Notes: generated from the sequence alone by a model not told the origin. A stretch of 64,000 nucleotides of DNA from Epsilonproteobacteria bacterium tcs-49 (GCA_002049495.1 LLYS01000005.1:144592-208591); one strand, 5' to 3'. Counted from the first letter of the stretch, positions 34,619-43,987 are shown. A program made the numbers and translations.

Positions 34619-35110
34619 ATGCAGTATCTTTATGCCCCCTGGCGGGATGAATATATCAAGGACAAATCCCCCAAAGGGTGCGTGTTTTGTCACATCGCAA
34701 AAAACCCGCAGCTGGACGCAGAACACCACGTACTTTTTCGTGCCGAAACGTTTTTTATCGTCATGAACCGCTATCCCTATACCCCGGGGCACTTTATGGT
34801 GATCCCCAATATGCACACCGACAAGCTCGAAGCGCTTGATCCGCAGGTATGGACGCAGATGAATCATGCGGTACAAAAGTGCGTAGAGGTACTCAAGACA
34901 ACCCTCAACGCCCGGGGGGTGAACCTGGGGATGAACCTCGGTGCCGCCGCCGGAGCGGGTATAGCGGAGCATATCCACTACCACCTGGTGCCGCGCTGGG
35001 AGCGCGATACCAACTTTATCACCGCCGTGGGCGATTCCCGGGTCTACTCCACCGATTTTGAAAATATTTACTACAAATTGAAAGATGCCGTTGCAACTGC
35101 TCTGCACTAG
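34619..35110 (+). CDS. HIT family hydrolase/phosphorylase
   Basis: A 163-residue protein with an N-terminal zinc-like CVFCHIA (residues ~19-25) and the histidine triad EHIHYHLVPRW (residues ~121-131). It resembles Ap4A phosphorylase-type HIT proteins that act on dinucleotide polyphosphates or adenylated substrates. ATG 34619 has AAGGAG upstream. It overlaps the next gene by 26 bases. Confidence 0.9.
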   Translation: MQYLYAPWRDEYIKDKSPKGCVFCHIAKNPQLDAEHHVLFRAETFFIVMNRYPYTPGHFMVIPNMHTDKLEALDPQVWTQMNHAVQKCVEVLKTTLNARGVNLGMNLGAAAGAGIAEHIHYHLVPRWERDTNFITAVGDSRVYSTDFENIYYKLKDAVATALH

Positions 35111-35849
35111 CCATATCGGAGAGGTCTATAAAAAGCGAGACCGGGTTTACAAATACTCCGACAAACACCAGCACCTGCGCACCGAAAAGATGATGCTGGA
35201 GTTTTTGCAAACCCACTCCAACCTTCCCGTAGCCCCCGTAGAAAGCTACACCCCGGGCTGCCTGGAGCTGCGCTTTATCGAGCATGATAACAGCAGTGCC
35301 GATGAAGATGCGGCGTATCATCTGGCACGGCTGCACTCGGTGGACCACGGCTACTTCGGGTTTGCATGCGATACCACCATCGGTCCCTTTGCGCAGCCAA
35401 ACCGCAAATGCGGCGACTGGACGGCGTTTTACCGGGAGCAGCGGCTGGAGTATATGGCAGGGATCTGTTTTGAACTGGGGGTACTGGAGCGCTCCATAGT
35501 GCGGCAGATAGAAAAACTCGACCTGGCCCCCTACCTGGACGAGCCTTCGCCCTCACTGATTCACGGCGATATCTGGGGAGGAAACGTTTTAACCAGACAC
35601 GGCAAAATCGCCGCATTTATCGACCCTGCCATCTACTTTGCCCACAGGGAGGTGGAGTTGGCTTTCATTACCATGTTTCACACGTTTTCACAAAGGTTCT
35701 TTCGCGCCTACGATGCGATCAATCCGATAGAGGAAGGGTTTTGGGAGATACGGAAAGATATCTATCTTCTTTATCCGCTGCTGGTACACCAAGCTATCTA
35801 CAAAGGGGGGTATGAGAGCGGGATCAAACGGATTTTACGCCGGCTTTGA
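35085..35849 (+). CDS. Fructosamine kinase family protein
   Basis: A 254-residue small-molecule kinase with the aminoglycoside-phosphotransferase/FN3K catalytic loop SLIHGDIWGGNVL (residues ~157-169) and the metal-binding FIDPAIYF (~178-185). The N-terminal lobe has LELRFIEHD. Bacterial FN3K proteins repair ribulosamine- or erythrulosamine-modified proteins. It starts within the HIT gene and ends against the convergent acpS gene. Confidence 0.88.
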   Translation: MPLQLLCTSHIGEVYKKRDRVYKYSDKHQHLRTEKMMLEFLQTHSNLPVAPVESYTPGCLELRFIEHDNSSADEDAAYHLARLHSVDHGYFGFACDTTIGPFAQPNRKCGDWTAFYREQRLEYMAGICFELGVLERSIVRQIEKLDLAPYLDEPSPSLIHGDIWGGNVLTRHGKIAAFIDPAIYFAHREVELAFITMFHTFSQRFFRAYDAINPIEEGFWEIRKDIYLLYPLLVHQAIYKGGYESGIKRILRRL

Positions 35850-36194
35850 CGTCTCAATTGCCGCTACGGCTACGGCAAAGCCGCCGTCGTGGGAGATGGA
35901 GAGGGAGGTATCACGGATACCGTAACGCTCGATAATCCGCTTCGGAAGCTGAAAATGCGGTGCGCCTCGCGCATCCTTGTAAATCTCTATATCGTGAAAG
36001 CCCAGTTCGGACCCTATGCCGCATCCCAGCGCCTTTGCCACCGCTTCCTTGGCGGCCCAGAACCCCGCTGCACGGGTAGGTTTTTTGATCTGTGCCATCT
36101 CGTTCTCATTCAGGTATCGCTGTAAAAAGCGTTCCCTGTTCTTTGCAAAGATACGTTCGATGCGCGCAATGGCAACGATATCTACACCGATCAT
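35835..36194 (-). CDS. acpS: Holo-[acyl-carrier-protein] synthase AcpS
   Basis: A 119-residue phosphopantetheinyl transferase with the signature GVDIVAIARIERI (residues 3-15; Asp5) and FWAAKEAVAKALG (~45-57; Glu). It transfers 4'-phosphopantetheine from CoA to ACP. The C-terminal SLSISHDGGFAVAVA is also typical. It starts 3 bases after fliL, an arrangement also found in other Campylobacterota, and overlaps the convergent FN3K-like gene by 15 bases. Confidence 0.93.
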   Translation of the reverse strand: MIGVDIVAIARIERIFAKNRERFLQRYLNENEMAQIKKPTRAAGFWAAKEAVAKALGCGIGSELGFHDIEIYKDARGAPHFQLPKRIIERYGIRDTSLSISHDGGFAVAVAAIETSKPA

Positions 36195-36197
36195 CGC

Positions 36198-36734
36198 TTA
36201 CTGGATGACAAACTTCATGAAATAGACCCGCTTGACACGTCCATCTTCCAAGCGCATATTGAGCTGTTCGACAATCTGTTCTTTGAGCTTTTGCTTCCCT
36301 TTTCGGGTACTGATCTCTTCAACGGTCTTTGAGGTTAAAACGCTGATAATCACGTCTCTGACCACCGGTAGTTTCGTATCCAGCTCCGCCTGCAGCTCGC
36401 CGCTTTCCATCTCCAGGTTGATCTCCGCTTTCAAGTAGCGCCTACCGTTTTCGCTCAACAGGTTGACCGTAAACTCTTCAACGGGGTACATCGGTCCCAC
36501 CTCCAGGTCATCACTGTATGAGCCTGTCGCTGCGGGTCTATTTTTGATCTGCTGTGCCTGAGACTGTTGGGGTTGCGCCTGGGGCTCCTCATCGTCTGAA
36601 AGCAGTAAAAACGCCACTATACCGCCGATTACCAGCATCAATACCAGCAATACGACGATTATGATCAGAACAAGGTTGCCGCCCTTTTTCTTCTCCTCAT
36701 TCTGTTCCTTCTCTTTTTTTTCTTCCTCTGCCAT
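36198..36734 (-). CDS. fliL: Flagellar basal-body-associated protein FliL
   Basis: A 178-residue single-pass inner membrane protein. A Lys/Glu-rich N-terminus (residues 1-17) is followed by one membrane segment (~19-45), a Gln/Pro-rich linker and the periplasmic FliL domain with EFTVNLLSENGRRYLKAEINLEM and FVIQ at the end. FliL supports stator function in the flagellar motor. It is upstream of acpS on the same strand. Confidence 0.92.
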   Translation of the reverse strand: MAEEEKKEKEQNEEKKKGGNLVLIIIVVLLVLMLVIGGIVAFLLLSDDEEPQAQPQQSQAQQIKNRPAATGSYSDDLEVGPMYPVEEFTVNLLSENGRRYLKAEINLEMESGELQAELDTKLPVVRDVIISVLTSKTVEEISTRKGKQKLKEQIVEQLNMRLEDGRVKRVYFMKFVIQ

Positions 36735-36925
36735 CGCAGCTCTCCCTTCCTGCTAATCTCTATGGTAAAATTTCGATATTGTATTTCGGTTTTGTTAAAA
36801 GAGAGTTTAAAACCCCTCCTTTGGACAATTATCTTTTATAATATCGGTCAATCGGCGTTTGCGTGAAGTCTTCAAGTCTATTTTCAGCGTAGCGGTGGTA
36901 TGATTCAGTGATATAAGGAGTTGTT

Positions 36926-37222
36926 ATGGATTTTACCGTTACACAAAATGACGGATCCCTTGAAATCACTATCGAAACCAATATGATGAACTATGCCAAA
37001 GTGGAGAATCTGCGCGATACGATCAAGTCCAGCGATGCGCAGACGGTGGTTTTAAACTTCACCGACCAGATGGCCGTTCTTCCCTCCAGCCTGATCGGTA
37101 CTTTGCTGAAACTGATCCATGTGGATAGTAAAAAAATCATTATCAACACGACCAATGAAGATTTCATCGAAATGCTCAAAGCCTTTCACCTGGATTCGAT
37201 CATCACCGTCAACAAAATTTAA
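36926..37222 (+). CDS. STAS-like small protein
   Basis: A 98-residue soluble protein with alternating strands and helices resembling a STAS/anti-anti-sigma domain: LEITIETNMMNYAKVENLRDTI, TVVLNFTDQMAVLPSSLIGTLLKLI and KIIINTTNEDFIEMLKAFHLDSI. The usual phosphorylatable Ser position may correspond to PSSLIG. No partner kinase or phosphatase gene is adjacent. It has a good ribosome site (AAGGAG). The fold is inferred from pattern only. Confidence 0.6.
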   Translation: MDFTVTQNDGSLEITIETNMMNYAKVENLRDTIKSSDAQTVVLNFTDQMAVLPSSLIGTLLKLIHVDSKKIIINTTNEDFIEMLKAFHLDSIITVNKI

Positions 37223-37227
37223 AGAGC

Positions 37228-38645
37228 TTAGTGCGCGCGTTCGACGATCCGGTCGATCATATTGTTGAAAATAAAGTAATGAAAGGGCAGCATCGCATAC
37301 CAGTACAGTCGCCCCCACACCCCCTTTGGATAAAAATAGGCACTTTGTAAAAGCTTCCCATCTTTGATCTTAAACTCCAGCCACGCCTGCCCGGGCAGCT
37401 TCATCTGCGCATAGAGCAACAATCGCTCTCCCGGCTGTAACTCCACCACTTTCCAAAAATCCAGACAATCCCCTACCCGCAGATCGCACTCGCTGCGCCT
37501 TCCTCGCTTGAGTCCGACCCCGCCGATAAGCTTGTCAAAGATGCCGCGCAACTCCCACAGCCAGTCGTAATCAAACCACCCCTTCTCTCCGCCCAGGGAT
37601 GTGAAAGATTCGTAGACTTTCTTGTTATCGAGGTAACTGATATCGCGCTCCTGACGATCCACGAAAACCGCGTCGGCGATCTCCCTGTCGTGGTCGCGCT
37701 CCCACACTTTGCCGCCCACGTCGTTCCAGCGGCTGATCACTTGATCCTGTTCAATCTGCTCGATCGCTTTTTGCACGCTTTGTTTGTAACTCAGCGGCGT
37801 AATTTCCGGAAAATAGCGTTCGGCGTTATCGTTTTGGATCACCACTTCCGATTTCAACCCCTCAATCAGCGCTTTTGCTACGGTAAAGGGAACGGGGGTA
37901 AAGAGGTTGAGCCAGTAGGAGAGACGTTGATCGAGAGCATGGGGACGGGAAGCAGTACGCGTTTTAAACCCAATACTTCGGCGCAGCCAAGCATCATTTG
38001 CCGATAACTGAGCTGCTCGGCGCCGATATCGACGATCAGATTTTTACGTTCACGCAGATCTTTGGCGGCATCCAGGTAAGCGATCACGTCATCGACGCCG
38101 ATGGGCTGGGCTTTGGTATCGACCCACTTTGGCGTAGTCATCACCGGCAGCTTCTCTACGAGGTTGCGGATGATTTCAAAGCTGGTACTGCCCGAACCGA
38201 TGATCACCCCCGCGCGTACCCAGATAGTCTGTACCTCATCGGGACGGGAGGAAAGCACCTCTCCCGTCTCCAATCGGCTGAGCAGATGGGTACTGGTATT
38301 TTCGTTTTTGACCCCCAGCCCACCCAGATAGATCACCCGCTTTACACCGCACTCGGCAGCGCAATCGATGAAGTTCTGTGCCGAGATACGGTCTTTGTTT
38401 TTATAATCTTTGCTGCTTAGAGAATGGATCAGATAATACGCCGTGTCCACGCCCCGCATCGCCCGCTTGAGGCTTTCTTCATCAAAAGTGTCGCCCTCAT
38501 AGACTGCGACCCTGTCGTGCAGTTTTTTATCCAGTGTAGCGCTGTTGCGCACGAAGAGATTGAGCTTTACCCCTTCATCTTCGAGGAGTTTGCGCTTTAA
38601 TCGTCTGCCGATATAACCCGTCGCGCCGGTAAGGAGGACTCTCAT
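37228..38645 (-). pseudogene. SDR/NAD(P)-binding protein with DUF2867 domain, frameshifted
   Basis: A gene of about 472 codons read in two frames. The N-terminal ~240 residues are an NAD(P)-binding domain (RVLLTGATGYIGRRL, GVKRVIYLGGLG) and the C-terminal ~220 residues are a DUF2867 region (YWLNLFTPVPF, DYDWLWELRG, WLEFKIKDGKLLQSAYF). The frames join near 37912-37925, where one base appears to be missing between SIN-VS and YWLNLF. It is either a recent pseudogene or an assembly indel. The family is an SDR with unknown substrate. Confidence 0.75.
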
Positions 38646-38750
38646 TCTGGCTCCTTGCGGAAATTGTTTGATGAACTATTGTAGCATAGATATGTGTGGG
38701 GTTATAGAGTAAGCATGGGATTGTGCGGAATCTTCTTTACGAATCTCCCC

Positions 38751-38804
38751 GGCCTTCGCGGCTGCAAGTGTGTCCCTAAAGGGATTTCCTCCGGTCACGG
38801 ACCG
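38751..38804. repeat. GC-rich hairpins upstream of the SDR-DUF2867 gene and downstream of radA
   Basis: The gap 38646-38856 holds TCCCT/AGGGA (38773-38784) and CGGTC/GACCG (38792-38804) hairpins, preceded by CCCGGCCTTCGCGGCTGC, which resembles the nifD leader repeat at 646-677. No gene is visible in this gap. Confidence 0.45.
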
Positions 38805-38820
38805 CTGCGGTTTCGAAGCT

Positions 38821-38841
38821 AAAAAGGCAAAGAAATTTGCC
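38821..38841 (-). terminator. Rho-independent terminator after radA
   Basis: GGCAAA (38826-38831), loop GAAA and TTTGCC (38836-38841) form a stem; on the minus strand it is followed by TTTTT. A T-rich run also follows on the plus strand, so it may act both ways. Confidence 0.75.
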
Positions 38842-38856
38842 TTTTCTTTACGCTTC

Positions 38857-40191
38857 TCACATCCAATCGACGATTTTTTCTACCTCTTCTACGATGAAGG
38901 TTTTGAGTTTTGTCTCGATTTTTGAAGGGATGATCGCATTGGCAAAGCCCTGTGCCGCGGCTTCGTTGAGGCGGATATCCAGACTTGAAACGCTGCGCAC
39001 ATCTCCGGTGAGGCTCACCTCTCCGATAAACAGACTCTCCTTGCTCAGCGCACGGTCTCTGAAACTGCTCAAAATCGCCGCGATGATCGCCAAATCTGCC
39101 GCCGTTTCCCCGATCTTAATCCCCCCTGCGATATTGATAAACACGTCATACTGATTAAAGGGCAGGTCCAGTTTCTTCTCCAGCAGCGCCAGCAGCATGG
39201 TCAAACGGTTGGAATCAAAGCCGTTGGAGCTTCGCTTGGGATTGCCGTACGCGTCGCTGACCAGCGCCTGTACCTCTACGGTGATGGGGCGGCTGCCCTC
39301 CATCACCACCGTCAACGCCGAACCGGACTGGGGCTTTTTATTGCTGAAAAACTGCAGATTTTTGCTGCTTTGCAGCCCCTCTTTAGTCATTTCAAAGATC
39401 CCGATCTCGCTGGTGTTGCCAAAGCGGTTTTTAAACCCGCGCAAAAGGCGTATCTCCTTGGTCGCGTCCCCGTCAAAGTACAGCACCGTATCGACCATAT
39501 GTTCCAGCACGCGCGGCCCGGCGATGGAACCCTCTTTGGTGATGTGGCCGATAATGAAGATGGGGATCATCTTCTCCTTTGCGATGCGCATCAGTTCAAA
39601 GGTGATGGCGCGCACCTGCGTCACGCTTCCGGGCGCGCTGGTGATCTCTGAAGAGTACACCGTCTGTATAGAATCGATCACGATAAGTGAATAGGGTTTG
39701 GAGTTGATCTCGTCAACGATGCTTTCAAGCTTGATCTCGGGGAGCAGAAACAGTTTATCGCTGTTTGACTTGAGACGGTTGGCGCGGATCTTGATCTGTC
39801 CCAGCGACTCTTCACCGCTGACATAAAGGACGTTTTGCTCATGCTGGGCCAGATTGCCCGCCACCTTCAAAAGCAGCGTGGATTTGCCGATGCCGGGGCT
39901 GCCGCCGATAAGCACCAGCGAACCGGGGACGATCCCGCCGCCAAGGACCAGGTCAAATTCACTGTCATAGGAGCTGAAGCGCTCTATATCATCCTCTTTA
40001 ATCTCGTTGATACTGATCGCCTGACTGGATTTGGATACGGCGGATGCGGTTTGTTTGAGCACTTCCTGCTGCTGCTCGTTGAGTTCTACAAAGCTTTCCC
40101 ACGCACCGCAGTTGGAGCATTTGCCCAGCCACTTGGGACTTTGGAAACCGCAGTGCTGGCACTCAAACAGGGTTTTTTTCTTTTTTGCCAT
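38857..40191 (-). CDS. radA: DNA repair protein RadA
   Basis: A 444-residue RecA-related branch-migration helicase. It has the N-terminal zinc finger CQHCGFQSPKWLGKCSNC (residues ~10-28), Walker A GGSPGIGKST (~90-99), the RadA-specific KNRFG motif (~250), and a C-terminal Lon-like domain (VFINIAGGIKIGETAADLA, LSKESLFIGEVSLTGDVR). It is followed by a terminator and preceded by ftsY on the same strand. Confidence 0.96.
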   Translation of the reverse strand: MAKKKKTLFECQHCGFQSPKWLGKCSNCGAWESFVELNEQQQEVLKQTASAVSKSSQAISINEIKEDDIERFSSYDSEFDLVLGGGIVPGSLVLIGGSPGIGKSTLLLKVAGNLAQHEQNVLYVSGEESLGQIKIRANRLKSNSDKLFLLPEIKLESIVDEINSKPYSLIVIDSIQTVYSSEITSAPGSVTQVRAITFELMRIAKEKMIPIFIIGHITKEGSIAGPRVLEHMVDTVLYFDGDATKEIRLLRGFKNRFGNTSEIGIFEMTKEGLQSSKNLQFFSNKKPQSGSALTVVMEGSRPITVEVQALVSDAYGNPKRSSNGFDSNRLTMLLALLEKKLDLPFNQYDVFINIAGGIKIGETAADLAIIAAILSSFRDRALSKESLFIGEVSLTGDVRSVSSLDIRLNEAAAQGFANAIIPSKIETKLKTFIVEEVEKIVDWM

Positions 40192-40247
40192 TTTTTATCT
40201 CTCCTTTGGCCCCGCTTCGCTTCGTTCCGTTTGCCGCCTCTTTGCGT

Positions 40248-41117
40248 TTATTCAAACACTTCGTCAAGGATCGTATTGACAAACTCTTTGGGGTTAAAGG
40301 GCACCAGATCTTCGGGTTTTTCCCCCACGCCCACGTAGTAGATGGGCAGCTTCAACTCGCTGGCGATAGTAAAGAGCGAGCCGCCTTTGGCCGTACCGTC
40401 GAGTTTGGTGATGATGATCCCATCGATCCCCACCATCTCGTCAAACTGTTTTGCCTGGTTGATGCTTGAACTTCCCTGCGTCCCGTCCAGGATCAAAAGG
40501 GTTCTATGCGGCGCGCCCTCCATCGCTTTGTCGCTGACGCGCACCATCTTTTTCAACTCTTCGGAAAGATTGGCGTAGTTGTGCAGCCGCCCCGCCGTGT
40601 CGATAATAACGCGGTCCATATCCTTTGATTTGGCCGAAAGGATCGTATCATACACCACCGCGGAAGGATCATGGCCGTGCTTTGTCGCCACAATCGGCAC
40701 GTCGATAATCTCCGCCCATTTGCTCAGCTGCTCAATCGCCGCGGCGCGGAAGGTATCGCCGGCTCCGAGCATCACCCTTTGCCCCTCGTTTTTATAGCGC
40801 GCCGCCAACTTGGCAATAGTAGTGGTTTTACCCGCGCCGTTGACGCCGATGATCATCTCCACAAAGGGTTTGGACCCCTCATCTATGGATTGTCTGGGTT
40901 CGTAGATGAACAAAGCGATCAAGGAGTTAAACAGCTGGGTGCGGTTAACCGTATCGGGCAGACCGTTGACGACCGTTTCAACGATTTCGTAACTCATATC
41001 CGCTTCAAGCAAAAGATCCTCTACCGTATCGCGATCAAGTTTTTTTCTTTTTTCGGGAACGACCTCTTTAATCGCTTCGTTGGTCTTTTTCAAGCCCCTT
41101 TTAAAAAAACTAAACAC
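40248..41117 (-). CDS. ftsY: Signal recognition particle receptor FtsY
   Basis: A 289-residue SRP GTPase that docks SRP-ribosome complexes at the membrane. The N domain (residues ~1-85) lacks a long acidic A domain. The G domain has GVNGAGKTTT (~90-99), DTAGRLHN and TKLDGTAKGG, ending in GVGEKPEDLVPF. It lies 2 bases after the thioredoxin-like gene and before radA. Confidence 0.96.
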   Translation of the reverse strand: MFSFFKRGLKKTNEAIKEVVPEKRKKLDRDTVEDLLLEADMSYEIVETVVNGLPDTVNRTQLFNSLIALFIYEPRQSIDEGSKPFVEMIIGVNGAGKTTTIAKLAARYKNEGQRVMLGAGDTFRAAAIEQLSKWAEIIDVPIVATKHGHDPSAVVYDTILSAKSKDMDRVIIDTAGRLHNYANLSEELKKMVRVSDKAMEGAPHRTLLILDGTQGSSSINQAKQFDEMVGIDGIIITKLDGTAKGGSLFTIASELKLPIYYVGVGEKPEDLVPFNPKEFVNTILDEVFE

Positions 41118-41119
41118 CG

Positions 41120-41677
41120 CTACTGCCCCTGTTCCGGTTTTTCGATCTTGGCCGTAATCATCTCTTCGGGTACCGGTCCGATCCAGTGGCTGACATACTC
41201 CCCGTTTTTAAACAGTGCCGCGGTGGGAATCGTTTTGATATCGGCAAGCCCCAGTTTGGTCGCGACCATTTTGCTGAAGGCGTACTCGTCGGCACCGTTG
41301 GAGACGAAGTAGTTCATCTTATAATCTTTCATAAATGCGCTCAATTCGCTGTTGGGTTTATTTTGTTCCACCAAACTGGCGACGACTTTAAGGTTTTGCT
41401 CATACTCGTTTTGGATATTGATCAGATGCGGTATCTCCGCGCGGCACGGTGCGCACCAGGTCGCCCAGAACACCACCAGCGTATACTCTTTGTCGTGCCC
41501 GAAATCGATCGTGCCGCTCTCTTTGACCTGCAGCTTCTCCCCCCGTGGGTCGGCCAGGTTATACACTACCTCTTTCGGCGCTTCTTTGGTAATCTTGCTG
41601 AGTTCCTCCTTATCGTCGCAGCCCGTCAATAGAAAAACGGCGGCGGCCATAGCGGTTAAAACGGTGAGTTTTTTCAT
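41120..41677 (-). CDS. TlpA-like periplasmic thiol-disulfide lipoprotein
   Basis: A 186-residue thioredoxin-fold protein with a lipoprotein signal (MKKLTVLTAMAAAVFLLTGC, Cys at residue 20) and the active site WCAPC (residues ~77-81) within VVFWATWCAPCRAE. It should be anchored in the periplasm and reduce or shuttle disulfides, for example in cytochrome c maturation. ATG 41677 with AGAGGA is chosen over an upstream in-frame start that would hide the signal peptide. Confidence 0.88.
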   Translation of the reverse strand: MKKLTVLTAMAAAVFLLTGCDDKEELSKITKEAPKEVVYNLADPRGEKLQVKESGTIDFGHDKEYTLVVFWATWCAPCRAEIPHLINIQNEYEQNLKVVASLVEQNKPNSELSAFMKDYKMNYFVSNGADEYAFSKMVATKLGLADIKTIPTAALFKNGEYVSHWIGPVPEEMITAKIEKPEQGQ

Positions 41678-41816
41678 ACGGTTGTCCTCTTTCATCATAG
41701 CTTTTGGTATAATTGATTCTATCCGCATCTGCGGGATCGGCTGGCATCAGCCCCCCGGCGGATCAGTGCGTAATTATACCAAATCACGCACAAGAAACGT
41801 TAATGAAAGAGTAACA

Positions 41817-42419
41817 GTGGAGCAAAAAACACAATTTCGGCGACGGTCGATCTCCCGGTTGAAAAAGGTCCGTTACAAAAAGGGGTGCAGTTACAAACTG
41901 CGGCAAAAAATTTGGCGAATTATTCGCGAAAAAAGAGCAAGACGGATACTTTTCTACCTGCCTTTATCCTTTGAACCGGACTTTCGGCCGCTCATGTGTA
42001 AAATACGCAAAAACAGGGAAGTTTTGGTACCTTTTATGGAAGGTGTTAGTTTTAAAACGGTACAATATAGATTACCGTTACGAAAAAGTAATTTCGGCAT
42101 TTACGAACCGGGAAATTCACACAAACATAATACGAAAATAGACTTAGCGATCGTCCCGGTCGTCGGAGTGGATGGAGACTTTAAAAGAGTAGGCTTTGGC
42201 AAGGGGATGTATGATCGCTTTTTTGCGAAGCTAACGTACAAACCCTACACGATATTCGTACAAAACACAACCTGTATAACAAAAAAACATATTACCGATT
42301 ACCACGATATCAAAGCCGATCTCTATCTCACTCCCCAAAAAACATATTTCCAAGGATTTAAAAGTGTTTATAGAGATAGCAGCGGTAGGGGCGACTGCGG
42401 GCATAAGCGCCGCGGTTAG
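41817..42419 (+). CDS. 5-formyltetrahydrofolate cyclo-ligase
   Basis: A 200-residue enzyme of folate metabolism that converts 5-formyl-THF to methenyl-THF with ATP. Typical elements are the basic N-terminus (FRRRSISRLKKV), LFYLPLSFEPDFRPL and the C-terminal DLAIVPVVGVDGDFKRVGFGKGMYDRFF loop (residues ~115-145). GTG at 41817 with GAAAGAG is the best start. It overlaps rny by 56 bases, so the two are coupled. Confidence 0.88.
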   Translation: MEQKTQFRRRSISRLKKVRYKKGCSYKLRQKIWRIIREKRARRILFYLPLSFEPDFRPLMCKIRKNREVLVPFMEGVSFKTVQYRLPLRKSNFGIYEPGNSHKHNTKIDLAIVPVVGVDGDFKRVGFGKGMYDRFFAKLTYKPYTIFVQNTTCITKKHITDYHDIKADLYLTPQKTYFQGFKSVYRDSSGRGDCGHKRRG

Positions 42420-43920
42420 CCACCTCATAACCAAAAACCAGGAACGTTCAAAGCACGATATCTACGAAGCCAACGCCAAGGCAAAAGCGAAAGTGATCGA
42501 GCATGAAGCCACCCTTTTGCTCAAAGACGCCAAATACCAGCTCAAAGAAAAAGAGGTAGAACTCAAAGAGCACTACGACCGCGAACTGCTCAAGCTCAAA
42601 GAGGAGTTTAGCCGCAAACGCTCCCGTCTGGACAAGGAAAAAAACGCCATCGAGCAGCGCTTGCAAGATGCTCAGGATGAAAAAAGCACGACGCAAAAAG
42701 AAGCCAAACGGATGAAAGCGCTGACTTCGGAGCTTGAGGAGCTCAAAAAACGCTATGGGCAGAAGCTGCAAGAGTGTATCGATACTCTCCAGCGCCACAC
42801 CAGCCTCACCCAAAACGAGATAGAGGAAACCCTGCGCAACCGGGTGGAGGAGAACTACAAAGGCGAAATTGCCAAGATGGTGCGCAAATACGAGAAAAAA
42901 GCGATGGAGGATGCGAAGAAAAACGCCAACTTTATCCTCGCACAGGCTACTTCGCGATACGCCGGCGAATTTGCCGCGGAGCGGCTGATCAATGTGGTCA
43001 ACCTCCCAAGCGACGAACTCAAAGGACGCATCATCGGCAAGGAGGGGCGCAACATTAAAACCCTGGAGATGCTTCTGGGTGTGGATATCATCATCGACGA
43101 TACCCCCGGAGTGGTGATTCTGAGCAGCTTTAACCTCTACCGCCGCGCGGTGGCTACGAAAACCCTGCAGGACCTGCTTGAAGATGGGCGCATTCAGCCC
43201 GCGCGCATCGAGGAGATCCACAAAAAGGTGCAGCGTGAATTTGAGGAAAAGATTTACCAAGAGGGGGAGGAGATCATCCTGGATCTGGGCATCGGGTCCA
43301 TGCATAAGGAGCTTATCAAACTCATCGGTAAACTCAAATACCGCGCAAGCTACGGACAAAACGCCCTGGGGCACTCCCTGGAAGTAGCGCACCTTGCCGG
43401 CATCATGGCCGCGGAGATGGGCGGCGACGAGAAGCGCGCCAAGCGCGCGGGTCTGCTGCACGATATCGGCAAAGCGCTGACACACGACTACGAAGGGACA
43501 CACGTGGATCTGGGTGCGGACGTTTGCCGCAGATACGGCGAAGACGAAATCGTCATCAACGCCATCTACGCCCACCACGGCTACAAAGAGGCTACGAGTA
43601 TCGAAAGTTTCGCCGTCTGCAGTGCCGATGCGCTTAGCGCGGCCAGACCGGGGGCCAGACGCGAAGTGCTTGAAAGCTTTTTAAAGCGGGTCAAGGAGAT
43701 AGAAAATATCGCCCTGTCCAAAGAGGGTGTGGTACAATCCTACGCCATCGACGGGGGACGGGAGCTGCGCGTCTTTGCCAACGCCATAGCCGTCAACGAC
43801 GACGAAGCGGCGATGCTGGCCAGAGATATCTCCAACGATATCGAAGAAAGCGTCCAGTACCCCGGAGAGATCAAAGTGACGGTCATCCGCGAAACCCGGG
43901 CGGTGGATTACGCCAAGTAG
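42364..43920 (+). CDS. rny: Ribonuclease Y
   Basis: A 518-residue membrane-anchored endoribonuclease. A short N-terminal hydrophobic segment (residues ~1-22) is followed by a long coiled coil (~30-190), a KH domain (GRIIGKEGRNIKTLE, ~215-230) and an HD domain (GHSLEVAHLAG; LLHDIGKALTHD, ~335-380) with the HD metal pair. It starts with GTG inside the 5-FCL gene, with AAGGA upstream. RNase Y directs mRNA turnover in Campylobacterota. Confidence 0.95.
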   Translation: MFIEIAAVGATAGISAAVSHLITKNQERSKHDIYEANAKAKAKVIEHEATLLLKDAKYQLKEKEVELKEHYDRELLKLKEEFSRKRSRLDKEKNAIEQRLQDAQDEKSTTQKEAKRMKALTSELEELKKRYGQKLQECIDTLQRHTSLTQNEIEETLRNRVEENYKGEIAKMVRKYEKKAMEDAKKNANFILAQATSRYAGEFAAERLINVVNLPSDELKGRIIGKEGRNIKTLEMLLGVDIIIDDTPGVVILSSFNLYRRAVATKTLQDLLEDGRIQPARIEEIHKKVQREFEEKIYQEGEEIILDLGIGSMHKELIKLIGKLKYRASYGQNALGHSLEVAHLAGIMAAEMGGDEKRAKRAGLLHDIGKALTHDYEGTHVDLGADVCRRYGEDEIVINAIYAHHGYKEATSIESFAVCSADALSAARPGARREVLESFLKRVKEIENIALSKEGVVQSYAIDGGRELRVFANAIAVNDDEAAMLARDISNDIEESVQYPGEIKVTVIRETRAVDYAK

Positions 43921-43987
43921 ATCAAATAGACTTCTTGCGAAACCATAGATTGAACAAACCTATGGTTTCGCAAGAAGTCTATTTGAT
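43921..43987. repeat. Perfect 28-base inverted repeat between rny and mreC
   Basis: Arms 43921-43948 and 43960-43987 are exact reverse complements, separated by an 11-base spacer. It begins immediately after the rny stop and covers the mreC stop codon. It could serve as a bidirectional terminator, although there is no clear U-run. The arm length is far beyond an ordinary terminator, so a mobile-element relic or protein-binding site is also possible. Confidence 0.9.

Noticed and set aside
41352..41816. Long N-terminal extension of the 5-FCL reading frame
   Set aside because: It runs antisense to the tlpA-like gene and its signal peptide; the GTG at 41817 with a ribosome site gives the family length.
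42448..43578. Large minus-strand open frame opposite rny
   Set aside because: It is a shadow of the rny gene; its hydrophobic, Phe/Leu/Val-rich composition is the antisense image of the Lys/Glu coiled coil.
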